Assembly (NCBI GenBank): GCA_019237175.1
Contig: JAFAHP010000477.1
Location: 1 to 8,351, forward strand
Reading direction: 5' to 3'
Length of the DNA: 8,351 nucleotides
Origin: Alphaproteobacteria bacterium
GTDB lineage: Bacteria; Pseudomonadota; Alphaproteobacteria; ATCC43930; CGMCC-115725
Positions 1 to 5,441 of this stretch are shown here, one piece after another (positions within the stretch are counted from its first letter, which is position 1; each line of letters starts with the position of its first letter). Under the pieces are notes generated by a model. That model saw only the letters and a program-made list of their open reading frames with translations, did not search any database and was not told the DNA's origin. Both the position numbers and the translations under genes were made by a program.

Positions 1-366
1 ATCGCCGTCCATCGAGCCGAAATTGCCTTGGCCGTCGATCAGCGGCAGGCGCATCGCGAAATCCTGCGCCATGCGCACCATCGCGTCGTAGATTGCGAGC
101 TCGCCATGCGGGTGGTATTTGCCGATGACGTCGCCGACGATGCGTGCTGATTTGCGGTACCCGCGATTCCACTCGTTGCCGTTGACCTTCATCGAATAGA
201 GGATGCGGCGGTGGACCGGCTTCAGGCCGTCGCGGACATCGGGCAAGGCCCTGGCGACGATCACGCTCATCGCGTAATCGAGGTAGGAACGCCGCATCTC
301 GTCTTCGATTGTGACGGCGGTGATGTCGGGTCCGGAAGGCGGGGCGGCGGACGAGGAAACGGCCAA
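1..366 (-). CDS. gyrA: DNA gyrase subunit A, N-terminal part (cut by window edge)
   Basis: GyrA is the breakage-reunion subunit of DNA gyrase, which with GyrB introduces negative supercoils using ATP. About 122 residues are visible. They contain the family hallmarks SYLDYAMSVIVARALPD, RDGLKPVHRRILYSM, SARIVGDVIGKYHPHG and DGQGNFGSMDGD. The window ends just before the catalytic tyrosine expected a few residues later. No ATG lies upstream of the conserved ITAVTIEDE segment, which normally belongs to the protein. I therefore placed the start at a TTG (364-366); no good ribosome site precedes it, so the start is uncertain, although the frame is open back to a stop at 439-441. In the quinolone-determining region the motif reads GELAIYD, where E. 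coli has GDSAVYD: leucine replaces Ser83 and glutamate replaces Asp82, while Asp87 is kept. Identity is certain; only the start is in doubt. Confidence 0.95.
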   Translation of the reverse strand, partial: MAVSSSAAPPSGPDITAVTIEDEMRRSYLDYAMSVIVARALPDVRDGLKPVHRRILYSMKVNGNEWNRGYRKSARIVGDVIGKYHPHGELAIYDAMVRMAQDFAMRLPLIDGQGNFGSMDGD

Positions 367-444
367 GGCGGTTCGATCGGCTAAGGGTTGGTTGAGACCA
401 AAAATCGCCTCCGGGCCGATGAAGGCCGGCGACGATCTTTAGGT

Positions 445-452
445 GTTATATA
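445..452 (-). promoter_or_regulatory. candidate -10 element upstream of gyrA
   Basis: On the minus strand the AT-rich string TATATAAC stands out in an otherwise GC-rich leader, about 80 bases before the proposed gyrA start. It could serve as a -10 box. No convincing -35 hexamer lies 16-18 bases further upstream, so this is only a suggestion from base composition and position. Confidence 0.25.
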
Positions 453-486
453 GGCGTCTCACCCGCAGGTTACCGCATTTTGCACT

Positions 487-511
487 GCAAACAAGCCCAG
501 CGGAAGCGGGC
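487..511 (-). terminator. candidate intrinsic terminator of the glsB-like gene
   Basis: About 20 bases past the stop of the 82-residue membrane protein, the minus strand can form a short hairpin. GCCCGC pairs with GCTGGGC around a TTCC loop, with one bulged T, and a T-rich stretch (TTGTTT) follows. A second small GC hairpin, GCCGC-CAGGC-GCGGC, lies just before it at about 517-531. The stem is short and the T tract is interrupted, so a weak terminator is plausible but unproven. Confidence 0.35.
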
Positions 512-532
512 CGGAACGCCGCGCCTGGCGGC

Positions 533-781
533 TCACGCGGAACCGTGAAAAATTGCGCGATAGATCGCAAGGATCAGCACCGCGCCGACGATCGCACCGA
601 CAAACCCGGCCCCCTGGCCCGGTCGGTACCAGCCGATATGCTGCCCGAGCCAAGTCGCAAATATCGCGCCGACGATGCCCAATAGTGTCGTCACAATAAA
701 ACCGCCGGGTCCATGAATAAACAGCCTGGCAATCGCACCCGCCACGAAACCAACGATGATGACCCACAACCAGTGCAGCAT
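533..781 (-). CDS. GlsB/YeaQ/YmgE-family stress-associated membrane protein
   Basis: This is an 82-residue, glycine-rich membrane protein. It has three hydrophobic stretches (about residues 3-21, 27-44 and 57-76), and the repeated G-x-x-x-G/A helices typical of the transglycosylase-associated (GlsB/YeaQ) family. The family is associated with stress responses in Gram-positive and enteric bacteria; no enzymatic activity is established, and the name 'transglycosylase-associated' is historical. The length matches the family (about 80-85 residues). The ATG at 779-781 was chosen because GGGTGAAGG precedes it at good spacing and the membrane helix starts directly after. A longer frame from a GTG at 872-874 would add 31 non-hydrophobic residues without precedent in the family. 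It stands alone between the MetE-like gene and gyrA on the same strand. The family assignment is fairly sure; its role here is unknown. Confidence 0.85.
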   Translation of the reverse strand: MLHWLWVIIVGFVAGAIARLFIHGPGGFIVTTLLGIVGAIFATWLGQHIGWYRPGQGAGFVGAIVGAVLILAIYRAIFHGSA

Positions 782-868
782 GAGACCTTCACCCTTCGCC
801 AACGTGGCCAGCTTGGGCGCGCCGGCCGTCATCGTCAACCGGCGGGGCTCATCAAGGCGGTTACGGCG

Positions 869-880
869 GGACACGTGTCC
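869..880. repeat. perfect 12-bp palindrome with CACGTG core
   Basis: GGACACGTGTCC is a perfect dyad about 90 bases upstream of the glsB-like start, in the 201-base spacer after the MetE-like gene (782-982). It could be an operator for a dimeric regulator or a chance palindrome. The same spacer contains a GC-rich inverted repeat, GCCGGC at 912-917 and 928-933, which could form a stem in the transcript leaving the MetE-like gene but has no T tract. I see no gene in this spacer. Confidence 0.25.
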
Positions 881-982
881 GCAAATCGAGGGCCGTCCCG
901 GGGGCGGCGCTGCCGGCGGGGGGCGAGGCCGGCATCACGCCGAGATCGAATTTCGTGGGCTCCCGGGTCGCCGCGTGCTCCT

Positions 983-2107
983 TCAGGCCCAGACTTCGCG
1001 GGCGGTTTCGACGACGAGGCGGAGCTTGGCGTTTTGTTCTCCGATCGACAACGCATTACCCTCGACCGTCGAAGAAAACCCGCATTGCGGACTGACGCAC
1101 AGCTGTTCGAGTGGTACTTTTTGTGCCGCTTCGTCAATCCGCCGTTTCAAGTCGTCTTTGTGTTCGAGTGCCGCCCGCTTGCTGGTAACCAGGCCGAGCA
1201 CGACCCGCTTGGGCCCGCGCGGCACAAAGCGCAAGGGTTCGAACCCGCCCGAACGCGCGTCGTCGTATTCGAGAAAAAAGCCGTCGACCGCCAATTCTCC
1301 AAACAACGCCTCGGCGACATGGTCGTAGCCGCCCTCGGCCATCCACGACGAACGATAGTTGCCCCGGCACATATGTATCGTGATTGTCATACCCGGCGGC
1401 CGTCCGGCGAGTGCGGCGTTGATCACCTTGATGTTGGTGAGATGCTGGGTGTCGCCGTCGCCGCCGATCGACGTTACAAACGCGCGCTGAGCCGGGTCGT
1501 TGAGATAAGCGAGGCTGGTGTCGTCGAGCTGCAGATAAGTGCAGCCGAGAGCGTGGAGGCGCCGGATCTCTGCGGCGTAAACCGCCGCCAGATCGCGCCA
1601 GAATTCCTCCATATCGGCGTAGGCGGGCCGGTCGATCGCGGCCCGACCACCGCGGTAATGGAGCATCGACGGCGACGGTATCGTCAGCTTCGCGGTCGTT
1701 CCGGCGGGGGCGACCGATTTCAAATAGGCGAAATCGTCGCCGAAGATCGTCCGCTCGAAGGTGAGCTTGCCCGATATCCGAAACGCGCCGAGTGCCGCTT
1801 CGACCGAGCCGCTTTCGTTGCGGAATGGCAGGCGCAGGGTCTGGTCGGTCTTGGTGACCCCACCGATCTGATAGAGAAAATCCATGTGCCACGAACCGCG
1901 GCGAAACTCACCGTCGGTGACACCCTGCAGTCCGATGTCACGCTGCATCTCTGCGGAATCGCGGATCGCCTGGTCTTCGACCCCGCGCAATTCCGCGGCC
2001 GAAATCCTTCCCGCCTGATGGTCTGCCCGCGCTCTTAAAAGCGCCGCCGGGCGCAACAAGCTGCCCACATGATCCGCCCGAAATGGCGGTCCAGACAGAT
2101 CGCTCAT
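983..2107 (-). CDS. MetE C-terminal-domain protein (cobalamin-independent methionine synthase family)
   Basis: This 374-residue protein corresponds to the catalytic C-terminal barrel of MetE alone; full MetE is about 750 residues with a second N-terminal barrel. Family enzymes move a methyl group to a thiol held by zinc. The zinc ligand set is recognisable: His245 and Cys247 in TIHMCRGN, Glu280 in FFLEYDD and Cys342 in SPQCGFSS. The substrate acid motif is YLQLDDT at 191-197, and the N-terminal signature RADHVGSLLRP is at 10-20. The start ATG at 2105-2107 has a strong GGAGG five bases upstream. Without the N-terminal domain it may not use methyl-tetrahydrofolate polyglutamate; relatives of this size (YxjG/YxjH type and archaeal core enzymes) use other or unknown methyl donors. 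The call is firm at family level, but not for the reaction. It reads in the same direction as the small-protein cluster upstream, 85 bases away, so co-transcription is possible. No SAM riboswitch is visible in the leader. Confidence 0.88.
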   Translation of the reverse strand: MSDLSGPPFRADHVGSLLRPAALLRARADHQAGRISAAELRGVEDQAIRDSAEMQRDIGLQGVTDGEFRRGSWHMDFLYQIGGVTKTDQTLRLPFRNESGSVEAALGAFRISGKLTFERTIFGDDFAYLKSVAPAGTTAKLTIPSPSMLHYRGGRAAIDRPAYADMEEFWRDLAAVYAAEIRRLHALGCTYLQLDDTSLAYLNDPAQRAFVTSIGGDGDTQHLTNIKVINAALAGRPPGMTITIHMCRGNYRSSWMAEGGYDHVAEALFGELAVDGFFLEYDDARSGGFEPLRFVPRGPKRVVLGLVTSKRAALEHKDDLKRRIDEAAQKVPLEQLCVSPQCGFSSTVEGNALSIGEQNAKLRLVVETAREVWA

Positions 2108-2192
2108 CGAAACCTCCGGTTTGCCGTTACCCGCGCATTATTGATAGCACGAAGGCTGGTTTGTGGCTTGCCGGTGAGAGCGGCTTCGAAGA

Positions 2193-2426
2193 TTAAGACT
2201 CGCTTCCGGTCCGATAGCCGCGCACCTGGCGCAAAACCAGGAACACAATGCCGGTGATCTGCAAGACCCCGCCGCCGGCGGCAAGAATGACCTCTTGCGC
2301 CGCCGGCAGCACCGACGACACAACAACCAGTGCAGCGCCGATCACCAAAACAACCGCATCTCTTAGGGTGCCGTAAAGCCTTGCCTTGCGAAGGGCGTCC
2401 AGTGCCCTGGAAGGCCTGAACAGCAA
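2193..2426 (-). CDS. small two-helix membrane ORF, probably the severed C-terminal half of the preceding one
   Basis: This is a 77-codon open frame of unrecognised family. It has a basic N-terminal segment (RKARLYGTLRD) followed by two hydrophobic helices at about residues 24-41 and 46-66. The only possible start is a TTG at 2424-2426; no ATG occurs and no ribosome site is visible before it. It lies in exactly the same frame as the upstream 80-residue membrane ORF, with one TGA codon (2430-2432) and one glutamine codon between them. I therefore suspect that both are halves of a single protein of about 160 residues with four helices, interrupted by a nonsense change. The alternative is a small gene translated by reinitiation after the upstream stop. 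No function can be assigned. Confidence 0.45.
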   Translation of the reverse strand: MLFRPSRALDALRKARLYGTLRDAVVLVIGAALVVVSSVLPAAQEVILAAGGGVLQITGIVFLVLRQVRGYRTGSES

Positions 2427-2429
2427 TTG

Positions 2430-2672
2430 TCAGCGCACAGATGCGGTCCTGGCCTTTTCGCGCACCAAGCCCATTAAGCCGAGCCCCGCAGCCAACACGA
2501 GGAACAGCGCGGCGGTGAATATGCGGTTCGCAACCGCCACGCTGATCGCGAGCCCAATCACGCCGATGAGACAGACCACGACCGATGCCCAAAACGAGGC
2601 GATAAGGTAGAGCGGATATTTTCGACGATCCAGCCGCCCGTCGGCCAGCCAGTCCGGATCATAACGCTTCAT
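2430..2672 (-). CDS. small membrane protein of unknown function
   Basis: This is an 80-residue protein with a charged, cytoplasmic-looking N terminus (KRYDPDWLADGRLDRRKYP). Two hydrophobic segments follow, at about residues 20-48 and 51-71, and then a basic tail. The ATG at 2670-2672 overlaps the TGA of the upstream gene as ATGA, a standard sign of translational coupling. It ends at a TGA beyond which the same frame stays open for another 78 codons with two more hydrophobic helices, so the original protein may have been twice as long. The family is not recognised. The arrangement suggests it is made in fixed ratio with the soluble acidic protein encoded immediately upstream. Confidence 0.65.
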   Translation of the reverse strand: MKRYDPDWLADGRLDRRKYPLYLIASFWASVVVCLIGVIGLAISVAVANRIFTAALFLVLAAGLGLMGLVREKARTASVR

Positions 2673-3052
2673 GGCCGAAACCGGTCCACCAAGCCGCTCA
2701 GCGAGTCGGCAAACTGTACCATTTCGGAGCGGCTCATCACGAGCTTGATCTCCGGGCGCTTCGGATCATCGCGATACAAAAAAAGTACGACGTCGTCTGC
2801 GCGTTCGTCGCTGCCGTCCATTGCGCCATAAAAGCCGCGAATCCGCGTCGGCGGCAGTGCTTCCGAAACACGGGCGTAGAACGCCATCGCCTCCTCGGGA
2901 CTCAGGTCCGGAAGGCCGCCTAAGACGGTCGCCCACTCGATGTTGACGGGTGAATCCTCTCTCACATCAGATGTCCACTCCACCGGCCCGCCCGAACTGG
3001 CGGTGACCTGCGTCGCGGGATCGGGACGCTCCGTTCCGCTTTCGTCAGCCAT
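2669..3052 (-). CDS. small acidic soluble protein of unknown function
   Basis: This is a 127-residue protein without membrane segments or signal peptide. The first 35 residues are polar and probably disordered (many E, D, S, T and P). The rest, from about NIEWATVLGGLPDLSPEEAM to the end, looks like one small alpha/beta domain with a charged strand pair (DDVVLFLYRDD, EIKLVMS) and a final amphipathic helix. I chose the ATG at 3050-3052, which has AAGGT at suitable spacing. A farther in-frame ATG at 3191-3193 would give 174 residues, but it falls inside a palindromic repeat pair and its extra 47 codons run through lower-GC DNA unlike the rest of the gene. It overlaps the following membrane ORF by ATGA. 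The family is not recognised. Confidence 0.65.
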   Translation of the reverse strand: MADESGTERPDPATQVTASSGGPVEWTSDVREDSPVNIEWATVLGGLPDLSPEEAMAFYARVSEALPPTRIRGFYGAMDGSDERADDVVLFLYRDDPKRPEIKLVMSRSEMVQFADSLSGLVDRFRP

Positions 3053-3144
3053 CTGACACCTTGCGTCGTCGGAATGCTGTGATTGATTCGTCAAACCAAC
3101 GTCAATTTTGAACCCGAAAGCCGGTATTTCAACAGATCGAGTTT

Positions 3145-3179
3145 CGTCGGATGGGTTGAGCGCTGCGAGACCCGTCGCA
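3145..3179 (+). repeat. palindromic repeat, left copy of an inverted pair
   Basis: The core GGATGGGTT (3149-3157) faces ACCCGTC (3170-3176) around GAGCGCTGCGAG, forming an imperfect hairpin. The sequence closely resembles the GGATGGGTTGAGCGCAGCG / AACCCATCC palindromes that I recall as scattered between genes of many proteobacteria. A second copy in opposite orientation lies 17 bases away. Recognition of the family is from memory; the internal symmetry and the match between the two copies are directly visible. Confidence 0.6.
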
Positions 3180-3196
3180 TTGTCGCCGGTCATCGT

Positions 3197-3227
3197 GATA
3201 GGCTTCGCTGGGCTAAACCCATCCTAC
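3197..3227 (-). repeat. palindromic repeat, right copy of the inverted pair
   Basis: This unit is the near reverse complement of the left copy. Over the outer 20 bases (3149-3168 against 3205-3224) the two copies match at 17 positions, with a perfect nine-base core GGATGGGTT / AACCCATCC. Together they form a composite inverted structure of about 80 bases, similar in design to paired REP elements. The possible ATG at 3191-3193 of the neighbouring gene lies between the two copies, which argues against it as a start. Confidence 0.6.
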
Positions 3228-3372
3228 TGTCCTGCCCCGGCGAATGACAAACGCCAGCGGCAAAACTCTTGGCGAGGATTCGACTCAAACGGCCGCCTGA
3301 TCAATTGGGGTGACAACCAGCCGACCGATCGAAGCAGGGTGTCGACCCCCAATCCGTAATCCGGGACCTACT

Positions 3373-3891
3373 TTAGAACGGGATGTCGTCATCGAGTTCG
3401 TCGCGAGTGCTCCGGCGCGCGCCGCCGCCGCGGAAGGGGGTGACCGGAGTGGCGCGCGCCGCCGGCTCGTCGGAGTAGGCGCCCGCATCATCGTCGTCGA
3501 GATCCGCGTCGATCGCCGGGCCGCCCGCGCTGCTGCCGCGGCCGCCGTCAAGCATTGTCAACTCGCCGCGAAAGCGCGTTAGCACGACCTCGGTTGTATA
3601 GCGGTCCTGGCCCGAATTGTCGGTCCATTTCCGGGTTTGCAGAGCACCTTCGAGATAGACCTTGGAGCCCTTGCGCAGATATTTCTCGGCGATGTCGGCG
3701 AGCCGATCGTTGAAGATTACCACGCGGTGCCATTCGGTTCGCTCTTTGCGCTCGCCCGACACCCGGTCGCGCCAGCTCTCCGAGGTCGCGACCCGCAGAT
3801 TGGCGATACGCGTGCCGTCCTGGGTCGAGCGAATTTCTGGGTCGGCGCCAAGATTGCCGACGAGGATCACTTTGTTGACGCTGCCAGCCAT
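3373..3891 (-). CDS. ssb: single-stranded DNA-binding protein
   Basis: SSB coats single-stranded DNA as a tetramer during replication, recombination and repair, and recruits partners through its C-terminal tip. The 172 residues show the OB fold at about 1-113. It begins SVNKVILVGNLGADPEIR and carries the DNA-stacking aromatics Trp40, Trp54 and Phe60 and a Trp at 89. A low-complexity Gly/Asp-rich linker with a DLDDDD run follows, and then the acidic tip DELDDDIPF, which binds repair and replication proteins. The length is normal for the family. The ATG at 3889-3891 matches the conserved N terminus MAGSVNKV; a modest GGTGA precedes it. It is divergent from the protease gene, with a 92-base shared spacer that holds a LexA-box-like sequence. 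Confidence 0.97.
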   Translation of the reverse strand: MAGSVNKVILVGNLGADPEIRSTQDGTRIANLRVATSESWRDRVSGERKERTEWHRVVIFNDRLADIAEKYLRKGSKVYLEGALQTRKWTDNSGQDRYTTEVVLTRFRGELTMLDGGRGSSAGGPAIDADLDDDDAGAYSDEPAARATPVTPFRGGGARRSTRDELDDDIPF

Positions 3892-3948
3892 GAGGTCACC
3901 GCACTTCCGTGGTCGCCAAGAGAGCCCATCTTATCAGGTCCGAAAAAT

Positions 3949-3963
3949 GTTCCCACTTTATTC
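3949..3963. promoter_or_regulatory. candidate LexA (SOS) box in the ssb/protease spacer
   Basis: GTTCCCACTTTATTC fits the alphaproteobacterial LexA direct repeat GTTC-N7-GTTC with one mismatch (ATTC for the second GTTC). It sits 58 bases before the ssb start and 21 bases before the protease start, so it could serve either gene. On the ssb strand a weak -10-like TAAGAT lies about 20 bases downstream. ssb is an SOS gene in many proteobacteria. One degenerate match in a spacer of this size could still be chance. Confidence 0.3.
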
Positions 3964-3983
3964 TTGGCTCTGGGAAGCAGGAC

Positions 3984-5006
3984 ATGACTTTTCTCTCACC
4001 CATCGGCGACGCCCCCCGCGACGACAGCGGGTTGCGAGGATTCCAGGCGTCGGTGCCCGCATCCGAAGACTTGGCCCTGCTCGATGCCTATTCGCGGGCC
4101 GTGATCGGCGCGGTCGACAAGGTCGGCCCGGCCGTACTGCATCTGCAGGTGACCGGCGCCAAGGGCGGCGGCGGCGCCGGCTCGGGCGTTGTCGTCACCC
4201 CCGACGCCTATGTCTTGACCAACAGCCACGTCGTCTCGGGCGCGCGCAAGATCGAAGCGGCCTTCCCCGACGGCCGCAGCCTCGCCGCAAGCCTGGTCGG
4301 CGACGACCCCGACACCGATCTCGCGGTGCTGCGGCTCGATGGCGAGGCGCCGGCCTTTGCCCAGCTCGGCGATTCGCGAAAGTTGCGGGTGGGCCAGCTG
4401 GTCGTCGCGATCGGCCATCCGTTCGGCTTTCAATGCACAGTTACCGCCGGGGTGGTCAGCGCTCTCGGCCGTTCGTTGCGCACCCGCGCGGGCCGGCTGA
4501 TCGACAGCGTGATCCAGACCGACGCGGCACTGAACCCGGGCAATTCCGGCGGGCCGTTGGTCACCGCCGCCGGCGAGGTGGTCGGCATCAACACCGCGAT
4601 CATCGGCATGGCCCAAGGTATCTGCTTTTCGATCTCGGCGACGACGGTCGAGTTTGTCGCCGCCCGGCTGATCCGCGAGGGCCGGGTGCGGCGCTGCTAC
4701 ATCGGCGTCGCCGGGCAGAATGTGCCATTGCCGCGCCGCGTCGTGCGCTTTCACGAGCTGCCGCGCGAGACTGCCGTGCGCATCCAGTCGACCGCTCCCG
4801 ACGGTGCGGCGCGCGCCGCCGGCTTGCACAGCGGCGACATCATCGTCGCCGCCGACGGCATCCCGGTCGGAGACATCGACGAATTGCACCGGCTGATGAC
4901 CGAGGAACGCGTCGGCAAGCCGGTGCCGTTCGCCGTGCTCCGCCTGTCGCAGAAGCTGACTATCATCGTAACGCCGCGCGAAACCCCACCCCGCCCTGCG
5001 GCGTGA
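3984..5006 (+). CDS. trypsin-like serine protease with one PDZ domain (HtrA/DegP-type, S1C)
   Basis: This 340-residue protein has an S1C protease domain at about 40-230 followed by one PDZ domain at about 235-332. The catalytic triad is His82 (TNSHVV), Asp112 (TDLAVLRL) and Ser188 (NPGNSGGPL), with the AIGHPFGF and SGVVVT core motifs intact, so it should be active. HtrA proteins usually degrade misfolded proteins in the periplasm, but here the N terminus (MTFLSPIGDAPRDDSG) has no signal peptide or membrane anchor, suggesting a cytoplasmic enzyme. The ATG at 3984 was chosen because GGGAAGCAGG lies just upstream. A GTG at 3909 would add 25 residues through the presumed promoter, and these are not signal-like either. 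It is divergent from ssb and lies upstream of the broken membrane gene and uvrA on the same strand. Its substrates are unknown; an SSB or DNA-repair link is only suggested by position. Confidence 0.9.
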   Translation: MTFLSPIGDAPRDDSGLRGFQASVPASEDLALLDAYSRAVIGAVDKVGPAVLHLQVTGAKGGGGAGSGVVVTPDAYVLTNSHVVSGARKIEAAFPDGRSLAASLVGDDPDTDLAVLRLDGEAPAFAQLGDSRKLRVGQLVVAIGHPFGFQCTVTAGVVSALGRSLRTRAGRLIDSVIQTDAALNPGNSGGPLVTAAGEVVGINTAIIGMAQGICFSISATTVEFVAARLIREGRVRRCYIGVAGQNVPLPRRVVRFHELPRETAVRIQSTAPDGAARAAGLHSGDIIVAADGIPVGDIDELHRLMTEERVGKPVPFAVLRLSQKLTIIVTPRETPPRPAA

Positions 5007-5040
5007 AAGCTGGCGTCAGGTAAGCCCCGAAGAAGGTTGC

Positions 5041-5409
5041 ATGCGCCGCCTGGTGGTTGGGCTGGCCGATCGCCTTGTTGGCGGCAACGGTTGCCTATGC
5101 CCTCGGTGCGATTGTTTTCGAGATCACCGCATTTGGCCGGACTGCTAAGCTAACGGCCTACCCGGTATTTGCGACCGTGCTCATCGTCTTTGCGCATCTT
5201 CTCGAAGGCGAGGGCGTGGCGCGGCAGGTCTTGCGGGGACTGTTGATCGGCCGTTCGGCTTTGCCGCGTTTTTCTCGATATTGGCTCTTACGCTGCCTAT
5301 TGGCGGGGTCGCCGCTGCCTTTCTGTGCGCAGCGCTGTCTGCGATCTTGATCCAGGGATGCTCGCTGTGGCTGATCCGCCGGAGCGCCACGCCGCGTCGC
5401 GGTCGGTAG
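5041..5409 (+). pseudogene. frameshifted small membrane protein, possibly GlpM-like
   Basis: Two frames each encode half of a hydrophobic protein. From about 5057 one frame gives GWPIALLAATVAYALGAIVF and AYPVFATVLIVFAHLL, then a cytoplasmic-looking EGEGVARQVLRGLLIG ending near 5251. From 5254 the next frame continues with FGFAAFFSILALTLPIGG and AAFLCAALSAILI to a stop at 5407-5409. Joined, they make about 117 residues with four helices. The P-x-F-x-T-x-L-I-x-x-A-H pattern followed by LRGLLIG resembles GlpM, a roughly 110-residue inner-membrane protein, but this is a weak match from memory. A good ribosome site (AGAAGG) precedes an ATG at 5041 that is in the frame of the second half rather than the first. 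Two opposite indels, near 5044-5060 and 5249-5256, would therefore restore one continuous gene. It is either decayed or affected by sequence errors. Confidence 0.55.
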
Positions 5410-5441
5410 CATCGTCAGGCCGAGAGCGCTAAGTTTAAGCC

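Larger units (their letters stand above)
3053..3372. other. 320-base gene-free gap between ssb and the small-protein cluster
   Basis: The stretch next to the cluster start (about 3060-3145) is less GC-rich than the flanking genes. On the minus strand it contains TTGACG near 3093-3108, which could be a -35 element, but no good -10 follows at standard spacing. An inverted pair of palindromic repeats occupies 3145-3227. The remainder, up to the ssb stop, shows only weak stems such as GGGT-CGAC-ACCC near 3340-3352 with no T tract, so no clear ssb terminator can be called. Confidence 0.5.

Noticed and set aside
713..2038. 441-codon open frame on the plus strand
   Set aside because: It lies antisense to the MetE-like gene, has no recognisable domain, and is very rich in Arg and Gly, as expected for a shadow frame in GC-rich DNA.
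3191..3193. Upstream ATG giving a 174-residue version of the acidic protein
   Set aside because: It lies between two palindromic repeats, has a poor ribosome site, and the added codons cross lower-GC DNA unlike the gene body. The ATG at 3050-3052 is preferred.
3337..3360. Possible ssb terminator (GGGT-CGAC-ACCC stem)
   Set aside because: The stem is only four pairs and no T tract follows on the minus strand.
3662..5023. 453-codon open frame on the plus strand
   Set aside because: It overlaps ssb and the protease gene in another frame and is dominated by Arg/Pro/Ala low-complexity sequence. The protease frame has a full catalytic triad, so this one is a shadow.
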